Shown here piece by piece: positions 1 to 5,474 of a stretch of 5,474 nt of DNA. Below the pieces are notes generated by a model that saw only the letters and a program-made list of their open reading frames with translations, searched no databases and was not told the DNA's origin. Made by a program: the position numbers and the translations under genes. This stretch comes from an uncultured Veillonellaceae bacterium. GTDB taxonomy: Bacteria > Bacillota > Negativicutes > Veillonellales > Megasphaeraceae. The stretch is taken from assembly GCA_900546795.1 (NCBI GenBank), contig UREG01000094.1:1-5474 (forward strand), read 5' to 3'. Positions within the stretch are counted from its first letter, which is position 1. Every line of letters starts with the position of its first letter.

Positions 1-173
1 GGCTGCCAGCCGATACCAACTCGGTACCAGTAATATACACTCAAAAGAAAGCCGACCCCCATCAGAAATTCCATTACGATCAAATGCAGCGGCATAACAA
101 AAGCGATTCCATACAGAAGCCAGGTCATATATTTCCGAATCTTCTCATTGGAATCGCTGTGTACTGAAATCAT
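1..173 (-). CDS. Putative polytopic membrane protein, N-terminal 57 residues (runs off window)
   Basis: Only the first 57 codons are present; the gene continues beyond position 1. I chose the ATG at 173-171 because an AGGAAAGG ribosome binding site (complement of 183-190) sits 9 bases upstream. The protein starts with a short polar segment (residues 1-14, containing SDSNEKIRK) followed by two closely spaced hydrophobic stretches at about residues 16-34 and 36-50, ending in an aromatic-rich YYWYR. This looks like the cytoplasmic tail and first two membrane spans of a multi-span membrane protein. The family cannot be proved from so little sequence. An O-antigen ligase/polymerase-like protein is one possibility, suggested by the general look of the N-terminus and by position after folC in some Negativicutes as I recall it; this is inference. 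It is 62 bp downstream of folC and has its own promoter, so it may be regulated separately from valS-folC. Confidence 0.7.
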   Translation of the reverse strand, partial: MISVHSDSNEKIRKYMTWLLYGIAFVMPLHLIVMEFLMGVGFLLSVYYWYRVGIGWQ

Positions 174-204
174 ACGACACAACCTTTCCTGTTCGTTTGA
201 TTTC

Positions 205-234
205 ATTATAATGCATATTCAGTTTTATTGTCTA
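205..234 (-). promoter_or_regulatory. Sigma-A type promoter for the gene downstream of folC
   Basis: On the minus strand TAGACA (234-229, five of six matches to TTGACA) is followed after 18 bases by a perfect TATAAT (210-205). Transcription would start near 198, giving an untranslated leader of roughly 25 bases with the AGGAAAGG ribosome binding site in it. The -35 box lies immediately after the folC stop codon (238-236). No terminator hairpin is visible between folC and this gene, so read-through from the valS-folC transcript may add to this promoter. Confidence 0.7.
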
Positions 235-235
235 C

Positions 236-1525
236 TTAATGCAGTTTTTCCCTGCCGCGCAGCCAGCGCCGCGCTTCTCCTAAAATGTATAACGAGCCGA
301 CCACGCAGACAACGTCTCCTTCTTTAGCTTCTGCATACGCACGTTCCAGACCTTCTGCAACGCTGCCGCACCCTTCTGCCTGACAAGGAAGCGTTTTCGC
401 TAATTTCTTGGGATCCCAACTGCGAGGCGTCGGCGCCGGCACACAAAAGACCCGATCTTCCGGAGTAAACAGCGCGCCAACAATAGAGCCCACATCTTTA
501 TCCGTAAGTGCGGCATATACAAATATCCGCTTTTTCCCTTTAAACGTTTCTTCATATGCCGCATTAAAGGTTTCTATTCCAGCCGGATTATGCGCCCCAT
601 CCAGCACGGTCGGCACCGGGCCGGGAATCACTTCAAACCGTCCGGGCCATACAGCTCGGGCAAGGCCTTCCCGCAAATGGTCACCGGTCAGGCGTTTCTC
701 CTGTTTCATCACACAGGTGATCGCCATAGCCGCTACGCCGGCATTTACCGCCTGATGGATTCCGCGGAGAGTCGTAAACAGCATCGCAGTTTTTCCATCA
801 AATTCCCAGTTGAGCATCTGTCCTTTATCAAACACATGCCGTCCGGAAACTGCAAAATGTTTTCCCCATACATATATCGGCGCTTTCTTGGCCCTTGCTT
901 CTTTTTGTATCACTTTCAGCGCATTTTGCTGTGCTGCGGTGACAACCGGCACTCCGGCTTTAATGATACCGGATTTGCAGGCTGCGATTTCTTCTATCGT
1001 CTCGCCGCACTGCGCCATGTGATCTAGCGTTACATTCGTGATAACAGAAACGATCGGAGTGATGACGTTCGTTGAATCCAGCGTACCGCCTAATCCAACT
1101 TCAATTACCGCATACTCCACCTTTTTCTTTGCAAAGTAATAAAATGCCGCTGCTGTCAACAGTTCAAATGCAGTAGGCGGCTCCACGCCGTCTGCAATGA
1201 TCTTTTCCGCTTTCGCCCGAACTGCAGTCATTGCGTCGGCAAAATCTTCTTCCGATATATCAGAACCATTGACTGCCATACGCTCCGTATAGGATTCCAA
1301 ATGGGGAGAAATATATCTCCCCACGGATATCCCGCTGTTTTCTATCACAGAAGCGATCATTGCCGTTACGGATCCTTTTCCGTTCGTACCAGTTACATGA
1401 ATCGTTTTGTATTCTTTTTGCGGATTGCCCAACTCTTTCAGCAGCGCCTGTATCCGTTCCAATCCCAGCTGCATCCCGTATACTGCAGCCTCTTCGATAT
1501 AGTGAACCGCTTCTTCGTACGTCAT
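236..1525 (-). CDS. folC: Folylpolyglutamate synthase / dihydrofolate synthase FolC
   Basis: FolC is a cytoplasmic Mur-ligase-superfamily enzyme that uses ATP to add glutamate to folates; many bacterial members also join dihydropteroate to glutamate to make dihydrofolate. The 429-residue length is normal for the family. Visible motifs are the P-loop TGTNGKGS (residues 45-52), the SPHLESYTERM substrate loop (73-83), IEVGLGGTLDSTN (141-153), LDH (168-170), the conserved lysine in the KSGIIKAG segment (K184, at the place where related ligases carry a carbamylated lysine), WPGRFE (293-298) opening the C-terminal domain, and LDGAHNP (308-314). The start ATG at 1525-1523 is supported by a GAGGT ribosome binding site (complement of 1533-1537) seven bases upstream. 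It follows valS by 14 bp with no terminator between, so it is expected to be co-transcribed and to share the T-box control. Whether it has both activities cannot be told from sequence alone. Confidence 0.96.
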   Translation of the reverse strand: MTYEEAVHYIEEAAVYGMQLGLERIQALLKELGNPQKEYKTIHVTGTNGKGSVTAMIASVIENSGISVGRYISPHLESYTERMAVNGSDISEEDFADAMTAVRAKAEKIIADGVEPPTAFELLTAAAFYYFAKKKVEYAVIEVGLGGTLDSTNVITPIVSVITNVTLDHMAQCGETIEEIAACKSGIIKAGVPVVTAAQQNALKVIQKEARAKKAPIYVWGKHFAVSGRHVFDKGQMLNWEFDGKTAMLFTTLRGIHQAVNAGVAAMAITCVMKQEKRLTGDHLREGLARAVWPGRFEVIPGPVPTVLDGAHNPAGIETFNAAYEETFKGKKRIFVYAALTDKDVGSIVGALFTPEDRVFCVPAPTPRSWDPKKLAKTLPCQAEGCGSVAEGLERAYAEAKEGDVVCVVGSLYILGEARRWLRGREKLH

Positions 1526-1539
1526 AGATCAAACCTCGC

Positions 1540-4197
1540 TTATAGTTTTTGCAAATCAGCAAGACGGCTTTCCAATTTTGCCATTTTATCCTGATAGTCC
1601 GCTAGTTTTTCCCGTTCTTTTTCTACCACCTGAACAGGAGCCTTCGCCAGAAATCCTTCGTTCGACAATTTGCCGTTCAAACGGGAAATTTCTTTTTCCA
1701 ACTGGCCTTTTTCTTTATTAAGGCGAGCCATTTCTTTTTCTACATCGATCAAATCTTTCATCGGCAGATATACTTCTGCTCCCGGAACTACCGTAACTAC
1801 TGCATTGTCCGGTTTTTCCGCTTCTGCAGACAATATCGTTACTTTTTCCGCATAAGCCAGAGACATGAAATACTCTTCATGCGTCCGGATCAGTCCGGCA
1901 ATTCGTTCATCCTGAGGAATGAGAATAACTTCTGCTTTTTTGCCAAGCGGAACATTTGATTCAGCCCGCATGTTCCGAATTCCACGGATCGCTTTGATGA
2001 ACAGATCCATATCTTTTTCCTCTTCGCTGTATTGCCATTGCGGGTTTTGTTTCGGCCAAGCGGAAATGACAATGCTTTCCCCTTCATGAGGCAAATGCTG
2101 CCAAATATGTTCTGTAACAAACGGCATAAACGGATGGAGAAGCTGAAGGGTATGCGACAATACATATACCAGAATATACTGTGCTGTTTTTCTGCTTCGT
2201 TCGTCATCGTTATCATACAAACGTTTCTTAGCCAGTTCGATATACCAGTCGCAGTATGAGTTCCAGATAAAGTCATATACGCTGTCTGCAGCGGCTCCCA
2301 GTTCAAATTTGTCCAAGTTCGCCGTTACCTGAGCGATCGTTTCATTATACCGGTTCAAAATCCATTTATCTGCCAACGTAAAGTCTTTTTCTTCCGGAAC
2401 AAAGGCGGCATCATATTCATTCAGGTTCATCAGCACAAATTTAGCTGCATTCCATATTTTATTAGCAAAGTTTCGATTGGCTTCCACCCGTTCCATGTAG
2501 AAACGCATATCATTGCCCGGTGTATTGCCGGTAACCAGGGTAAACCGCAGCGCGTCGGCTCCATATTGCTCTGCCACTTCCAGCGGATCTATCCCATTGC
2601 CCAGCGATTTGCTCATTTTCCGTCCCTGGCTGTCTCGAACCAGACCATGAATAAATACATGTTTAAACGGCACATCTTTCATAAAGTCCAGTCCCGTGAA
2701 CATCATACGAGCCACCCAGAAGAAAATGATGTCATATCCTGTAACCAGCACGTTCGTAGGATAGAAGTGCTTCAATTCTTTTGTTTCTTCCGGCCACCCC
2801 ATCGTGGAGAACGGCCATAATGCAGAACTAAACCAGGTATCCAACACGTCTGGATCCTGTTCCACGCTGCCGCCGCAATGCGGGCATACCGTAATATCTT
2901 CACGGCTTACGATCGTTTCATGGCAATCTTTGCAGTACCAGGCAGGTATCCGATGCCCCCACCAGAGCTGGCGGGAAATACACCAGTCCCGAATATTTTC
3001 CAGCCAATGCATATACGTTCTGGTAAAGCGTTCCGGTACAAATACGGTTTCCCCTTTTTCCACCGCTTCAATTGCCGGTTTTGCCAGCGGTTCCATTCGT
3101 ACGAACCATTGTTTTGTCGTCAGAGGCTCTACCGTCGTATGGCAGCGCGAACAATGTCCGACAGCATGATCATGCTCTTCGATATGGTCTAAATATCCCT
3201 GGGCATCCAGATCTGCGATGATCGCTTTGCGCGCTTCATACCGATCCATAGCCGCATATTTTCCGGCCAGTTCATTCATCGTACCGTCCAGATTCATTAC
3301 AACCATATTTTCTAACTGATGACGCAGCCCCATTTCAAAGTCGTTCGGGTCATGAGCCGGCGTAATTTTTACAGCGCCCGTACCAAATTCTTTATCGACA
3401 TATTCATCAGCAATAACGGGAATCTCTCTTCCTACCAACGGTAAAAGCAGCGTTTTGCCAATAAAGTCTTTATAGCGGTCATCTTCCGGATTCACCGCAA
3501 CCGCCTGGTCGCCAATCATCGTTTCCGGCCGCGTCGTAGCGATCAGAACAAATTTATTTTCTTCTCCTACAACCGGATATTTGATATACCATAAATGCCC
3601 TGTTTCATTTTCGTGTTCGACTTCAATATCGCTCAGCGCCGTACTGCACCGAGGACACCAGTTGGTAATACGGCTTCCTTGATAGATCAGCCCTTTTTCA
3701 TACAGCGATACAAATACTTCCCGCACCGCTTTTGCGCAAACCTCATCCATGGTAAACCGTTCCCGGCTCCAATCGCAGGACGCACCCAGCCGGCGTACCT
3801 GTTTTACGATGCGTTCATGGAATTTTTCTTTCCATTCCCATACGCGTTCAATAAATTTTTCCCGGCCTAAATCGTATCGGGTTTTTCCTTCTTCTTTTGC
3901 CAGCATCTCTTCTACTTTGATCTGCGTAGCGATCCCTGCATGGTCCGTACCGGGCAGCCACAATACATTATACCCCTGCATCCGTTTGAACCGGATCAAT
4001 ATATCCTGAAGAGTATCGTCGAGCGCATGTCCCATATGAAGCTGCCCCGTAACATTCGGCGGCGGCAAAACGATACTGAACGGTTCTCTCGTTTCATCTA
4101 CTTCTTCATGAAAATATCCTTTTTCTTCCCAGAACTGATAGAGCTTTTCTTCTATTTGACTGGGATCGTATTTGTCTAAATTTTTAAACTCAGCCAT
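1540..4197 (-). CDS. valS: Valyl-tRNA synthetase (class I)
   Basis: ValS charges tRNA-Val with valine in the cytoplasm and clears mischarged threonine through its editing domain. The 885-residue protein shows the class I signatures: the HIGH motif as HMGH at residues 54-57 (after PPPNVTGQL) and KMSKS at 527-531. The CP1 editing region lies at about 195-350 and includes TTRPET (221-226) and FGTGAVKITPAHDPNDFE (271-288). Cysteine pairs C181/C184 with C349/C352, and C422/C425 with C438/C441, look like zinc-binding knuckles. The anticodon-binding helical domain occupies about 600-760, and the last 70 residues (about 815-885) form the charged coiled-coil arm typical of ValS that contacts tRNA. I start the gene at ATG 4197-4195, seven bases after AGGAGG; the open frame continues 26 codons upstream but those codons run through the leader terminator and T-box sequence. 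It is preceded by a valine T-box and followed by folC in the same transcript. Confidence 0.98.
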   Translation of the reverse strand: MAEFKNLDKYDPSQIEEKLYQFWEEKGYFHEEVDETREPFSIVLPPPNVTGQLHMGHALDDTLQDILIRFKRMQGYNVLWLPGTDHAGIATQIKVEEMLAKEEGKTRYDLGREKFIERVWEWKEKFHERIVKQVRRLGASCDWSRERFTMDEVCAKAVREVFVSLYEKGLIYQGSRITNWCPRCSTALSDIEVEHENETGHLWYIKYPVVGEENKFVLIATTRPETMIGDQAVAVNPEDDRYKDFIGKTLLLPLVGREIPVIADEYVDKEFGTGAVKITPAHDPNDFEMGLRHQLENMVVMNLDGTMNELAGKYAAMDRYEARKAIIADLDAQGYLDHIEEHDHAVGHCSRCHTTVEPLTTKQWFVRMEPLAKPAIEAVEKGETVFVPERFTRTYMHWLENIRDWCISRQLWWGHRIPAWYCKDCHETIVSREDITVCPHCGGSVEQDPDVLDTWFSSALWPFSTMGWPEETKELKHFYPTNVLVTGYDIIFFWVARMMFTGLDFMKDVPFKHVFIHGLVRDSQGRKMSKSLGNGIDPLEVAEQYGADALRFTLVTGNTPGNDMRFYMERVEANRNFANKIWNAAKFVLMNLNEYDAAFVPEEKDFTLADKWILNRYNETIAQVTANLDKFELGAAADSVYDFIWNSYCDWYIELAKKRLYDNDDERSRKTAQYILVYVLSHTLQLLHPFMPFVTEHIWQHLPHEGESIVISAWPKQNPQWQYSEEEKDMDLFIKAIRGIRNMRAESNVPLGKKAEVILIPQDERIAGLIRTHEEYFMSLAYAEKVTILSAEAEKPDNAVVTVVPGAEVYLPMKDLIDVEKEMARLNKEKGQLEKEISRLNGKLSNEGFLAKAPVQVVEKEREKLADYQDKMAKLESRLADLQKL

Positions 4198-4204
4198 CTT
4201 TTTC

Positions 4205-4210
4205 CCTCCT
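4205..4210 (-). promoter_or_regulatory. Ribosome binding site that fixes the valS start
   Basis: AGGAGG on the minus strand, followed by seven bases (GAAAAAG) and then ATG at 4197-4195. It lies directly after the T tract of the leader terminator, so it is present only on transcripts that have read through. This excludes the longer in-frame start near 4275. Confidence 0.9.
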
Positions 4211-4250
4211 AAAAAAATAAGCCCTTCCGCCCATATAGGACGAAAGAGCT
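4211..4250 (-). terminator. Leader intrinsic terminator of the valS T-box
   Basis: AGCTCTTTCGTCC (4250-4238) and GGGCGGAAGGGCT (4232-4220) form a continuous 13-bp stem with several G-U pairs and a TATAT loop, followed by TATTTTTTT (4219-4211, reading from the stem end). It is immediately upstream of the valS ribosome binding site. It is the regulated terminator of the T-box and, as no other hairpin with a T tract follows engB, probably also ends transcripts coming from lon-engB. Confidence 0.93.
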
Positions 4251-4271
4251 TTAACTTCCGCGGTACCACCC
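4238..4271 (-). promoter_or_regulatory. T-box antiterminator element
   Basis: The core box GGGTGGTACCGCG (4271-4259) matches the family consensus. In the antiterminator form GG pairs with CC (4239-4238), the seven-base TGGTACC is bulged, and GCG pairs with CGT (4242-4240), which belongs to the 5' arm of the terminator. The two structures are therefore mutually exclusive: uncharged tRNA-Val held at TGGT stabilises this form and permits transcription of valS. Confidence 0.88.
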
Positions 4272-4346
4272 ACATTATTGCCTGCCGGCAATCACTCTTC
4301 TGCGTAACGTGCAGAATCCGGACAGCGCTTTCCTGCTGCCAGCTCC

Positions 4347-4424
4347 GGGGTGACGTATCCGTTCGGTACCTATCTGCATCTCAGCTCCTGCAAACTCTCT
4401 GTAAGGCCTTGCGGACTTCTTCCC
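4347..4424 (-). promoter_or_regulatory. T-box Stem I with GTC (Val) specifier
   Basis: Stem I of the valS leader. Above the GGG/CCCC base, the specifier loop is bounded by TCCG on the 5' side (complement of 4413-4416) and CGGA on the 3' side, leaving TACGTCA on the 3' side of the loop. Reading the codon next to the conserved A gives GTC, valine. GGCCT can then pair with AGG-TA-CC, leaving a two-base UA bulge, below the AGAGAG and GCTGAGA elements that in T-box families form the distal platform contacting the tRNA elbow. Pairings were drawn by eye. Confidence 0.8.
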
Positions 4425-4454
4425 ATCATCACTTTTATATATCGATTATCCATT

Positions 4455-4483
4455 ACTATAACAATATTCCCGTATCTTGTCAA
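4455..4483 (-). promoter_or_regulatory. Sigma-A type promoter of the valS-folC transcript
   Basis: TTGACA (4483-4478, perfect -35) and TATAGT (4460-4455, five of six matches to TATAAT) are separated by the ideal 17 bases. The start of transcription is expected near 4448, just ahead of the T-box Stem I. The -35 box overlaps the engB stop codon. Confidence 0.85.
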
Positions 4484-5139
4484 TTCTCCCTTTGCAAAGA
4501 AGCCGTTTCTTCCAAAACTTCTGCGATATTTTGCAGCACCCGGCTTCTTCCCGTATGCTTCAGCGAAGAATAGCCGACAGGCGGAAACAATGCCGGATAA
4601 TTTGCTTTTAATACATTCATCGCTTTTTGTTTCTCAGACATGTTGAGCTTATCCGCTTTAGTACTCACAATCATCAGAGGAACGCCATGAGAAACAAGCC
4701 ATTCATACGCTTCTTTATCGATCGGAAGGTCTGGATGCCGCATGTCGATAAGCAAACAAAGCAGCGCCAATCGTTCTGCATTTTCCACATAGTCTGCAAT
4801 AAATGTGCTCCAGAATTTTTTATTGTCTCTGCCCGTTTTAGCATATCCATATCCGGGAAGATCCACCAGCATCCATTCCTGGCGGCGCTCTTTTTCGCCT
4901 TCTCTTTGCCGGATCGTGATTTCAAAAAAGTTTATTGTCCTCGTTTTTCCCGGCGTGCCGCTTACCAATGCCAGACCGCGATGATTGCACAGGGAATTGA
5001 TCAAACTGGATTTCCCTACATTGGATCGTCCCAAAAAGGCAATTTCCGGCAGGGTTCCCTCCGGATACTGGCTTGGTTTTACTGCCGACGCCAAATATTT
5101 TGATTTAATGACTTCTATCGATGGAATCGTTGTTTTCAT
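4480..5139 (-). CDS. engB: Ribosome biogenesis GTPase EngB (YsxC/YihA family)
   Basis: EngB (YsxC in Bacillus, YihA in E. coli) is a small cytoplasmic TRAFAC-class GTPase needed for assembly of the large ribosomal subunit. The 219-residue protein has all GTP-binding motifs: G1 GRSNVGKS (residues 37-44), G2 region GTPGKT (61-66), G3 DLPGYG (93-98), G4 TKAD (160-163) and G5 SSLK (191-194). Its length is slightly above the roughly 195-210 residues usual for the family, explained in part by a charged stretch (about 77-88) between the two strands preceding G3. The ATG at 5139-5137 begins one base after the lon TGA; the ribosome binding site is poor (GGTGA inside the lon 3' end), so translation is probably coupled to lon. 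The stop codon TGA lies within the -35 box of the valS promoter. The lon-ysxC pairing is a known arrangement in Bacillus. Confidence 0.96.
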   Translation of the reverse strand: MKTTIPSIEVIKSKYLASAVKPSQYPEGTLPEIAFLGRSNVGKSSLINSLCNHRGLALVSGTPGKTRTINFFEITIRQREGEKERRQEWMLVDLPGYGYAKTGRDNKKFWSTFIADYVENAERLALLCLLIDMRHPDLPIDKEAYEWLVSHGVPLMIVSTKADKLNMSEKQKAMNVLKANYPALFPPVGYSSLKHTGRSRVLQNIAEVLEETASLQREN

Positions 5140-5140
5140 A

Positions 5141-5474
5141 TCATTTCACCAATGCATGCGGCAGCACTTCATTCATATGGGAAACCAATATAAACTCCAG
5201 TTCTTTCCGCGCAGATTCCGGAATTTCTTTAATATCCCGCTGATTCGTTTTAGGCAGAATGATCTTTTTCATCCCTTCCCGATGAGCTGCAAGAACTTTT
5301 TCTTTTATCCCGCCTACCGGAAGAACGGTACCCCGCAGCGTAACTTCCCCGGTCATAGCAACATCTTTATGTACAGGAATGCCTGCCAGCGCCGAAATCA
5401 TAGCCGTCGCCATCGTAATCCCTGCCGACGGGCCATCTTTTCTGATAGCGCCTTCCGGCAGATGAATATGGAGG
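5141..5474 (-). CDS. lon: ATP-dependent protease Lon, C-terminal 110 residues (5' end outside window)
   Basis: Lon degrades misfolded and regulatory proteins in the cytoplasm using an AAA+ unfoldase fused to a Ser-Lys protease domain. The fragment covers the end of the protease domain: HIHLPEGA (residues 2-9 of the fragment), the catalytic serine in KDGPSAG (fragment residues 12-18, Ser codon 5428-5426), AMTGEVTLRG (39-48), and the GGIKEK segment (54-59) that carries the catalytic lysine, then AAHREGMKKIILP and the usual NQRDIKEIP tail. Both catalytic segments are intact, so the visible part looks functional. The reading frame continues to the window edge; the apparent ATG at 5413 is an internal methionine. 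A LonB-type enzyme is not excluded from this fragment, but the sequence and the engB neighbour fit LonA. Confidence 0.96.
   Translation of the reverse strand, partial: LHIHLPEGAIRKDGPSAGITMATAMISALAGIPVHKDVAMTGEVTLRGTVLPVGGIKEKVLAAHREGMKKIILPKTNQRDIKEIPESARKELEFILVSHMNEVLPHALVK

Larger units (their letters stand above)
4211..4448 (-). ncRNA. Valine-responsive T-box leader (tRNA-sensing riboswitch) of valS
   Basis: T-box leaders bind a specific tRNA: the specifier codon reads the anticodon and the antiterminator bulge tests whether the 3' end is uncharged, in which case transcription continues. All main parts are visible on the minus strand. Stem I has base GGG (4424-4422) facing CCCC (4350-4347), the AGAGAG element (4400-4395), and an apical GGAGCTGAGA segment (4388-4379) flanked by TGCA/TGCA. 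The specifier is GTC (4354-4352), followed by a conserved A. Downstream are hairpins TTCTGC/GCAGAA (4316-4298) and ATTGCC/GGCAAT (4292-4277), then the T-box proper GGGTGGTACCGCG (4271-4259), and a terminator. The bulge sequence TGGT is complementary to a 3' end ACCA, that is, a tRNA with discriminator A, as expected for tRNA-Val. The 5' end (about 4448) is inferred from the -10 box. The leader should control valS and folC together. Confidence 0.95.

Noticed and set aside
408..1027. Overlapping plus-strand frames opposite folC
   Set aside because: They are antisense to a fully conserved FolC sequence and have no family resemblance.
1260..1562. Minus-strand 100-codon frame across the valS-folC junction
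   Set aside because: It is out of frame with both genes, overlaps the FolC P-loop coding region and has no good ribosome binding site.
2566..3192. Several plus-strand frames opposite valS
   Set aside because: Low-complexity, Cys/His/Phe-rich translations typical of the complement of a real gene; valS is intact across the region.
4198..4275. 26-codon N-terminal extension of valS (start near 4275)
   Set aside because: The extension translates the T-box, the terminator stem and the T tract; an ideal AGGAGG precedes the internal ATG at 4197, and the resulting MAEFKNL start fits the family.
4627..5103. Plus-strand open frame of 158 codons opposite engB
   Set aside because: It lies entirely opposite a gene with all GTPase motifs intact and has no recognisable domain; it is a shadow frame.
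5141..5413. Separate 90-residue protein starting at the ATG at 5413
   Set aside because: The frame is open to the window edge and encodes the Lon catalytic serine motif upstream of this methionine, so it is an internal codon of lon.
1..5474. CRISPR arrays, insertion sequences, tRNA/rRNA genes, tandem repeats, phage or defence genes
   Set aside because: Looked for on both strands; no regularly spaced repeats, transposase motifs, tRNA-like cloverleaf or terminal inverted repeats were seen. The window is ordinary core genome apart from its regulatory detail.

Overview
This is a compact bacterial housekeeping segment in which every supported gene lies on the minus strand. Read in the direction of transcription (high to low coordinates) the order is: 3' end of lon (5474-5141), engB/ysxC (5139-4480), a valine T-box leader with its own promoter (about 4483-4211), valS (4197-1540), folC (1525-236), then a fresh promoter (234-205) and the start of a small-N-terminus membrane protein gene (173 to beyond position 1). 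Almost all of the window is coding. The only gap approaching 300 bases, between engB and valS, is filled by the T-box leader.

The organism is most likely a member of the Firmicutes (Bacillota) in the broad sense. The evidence is the tRNA-sensing T-box in front of an aminoacyl-tRNA synthetase gene, strong AGGAGG-type ribosome binding sites, sigma-A type promoters, and the lon-ysxC and valS-folC pairings that are familiar from that phylum. Base composition looks moderate. The membrane protein after folC could be the start of an O-antigen-ligase-like protein, which would suggest a diderm Negativicutes member, but this is inference from a short fragment and the genus cannot be named.

The genes fall into three transcriptional blocks. 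Lon protease and the ribosome-assembly GTPase EngB are one base apart and presumably share an upstream promoter outside the window. valS and folC are 14 bp apart and are both placed behind the T-box, so uncharged tRNA-Val should raise expression of valyl-tRNA synthetase and, with it, folylpolyglutamate synthase. The gene after folC has its own near-consensus promoter directly after the folC stop codon, so it can be expressed independently of the valine signal.

I found no CRISPR array, insertion sequence, tRNA or rRNA gene, phage gene or clearly novel system. The most rewarding features are regulatory: the complete T-box architecture, the -35 box that contains the engB stop codon, and an unusual charged insertion in EngB.
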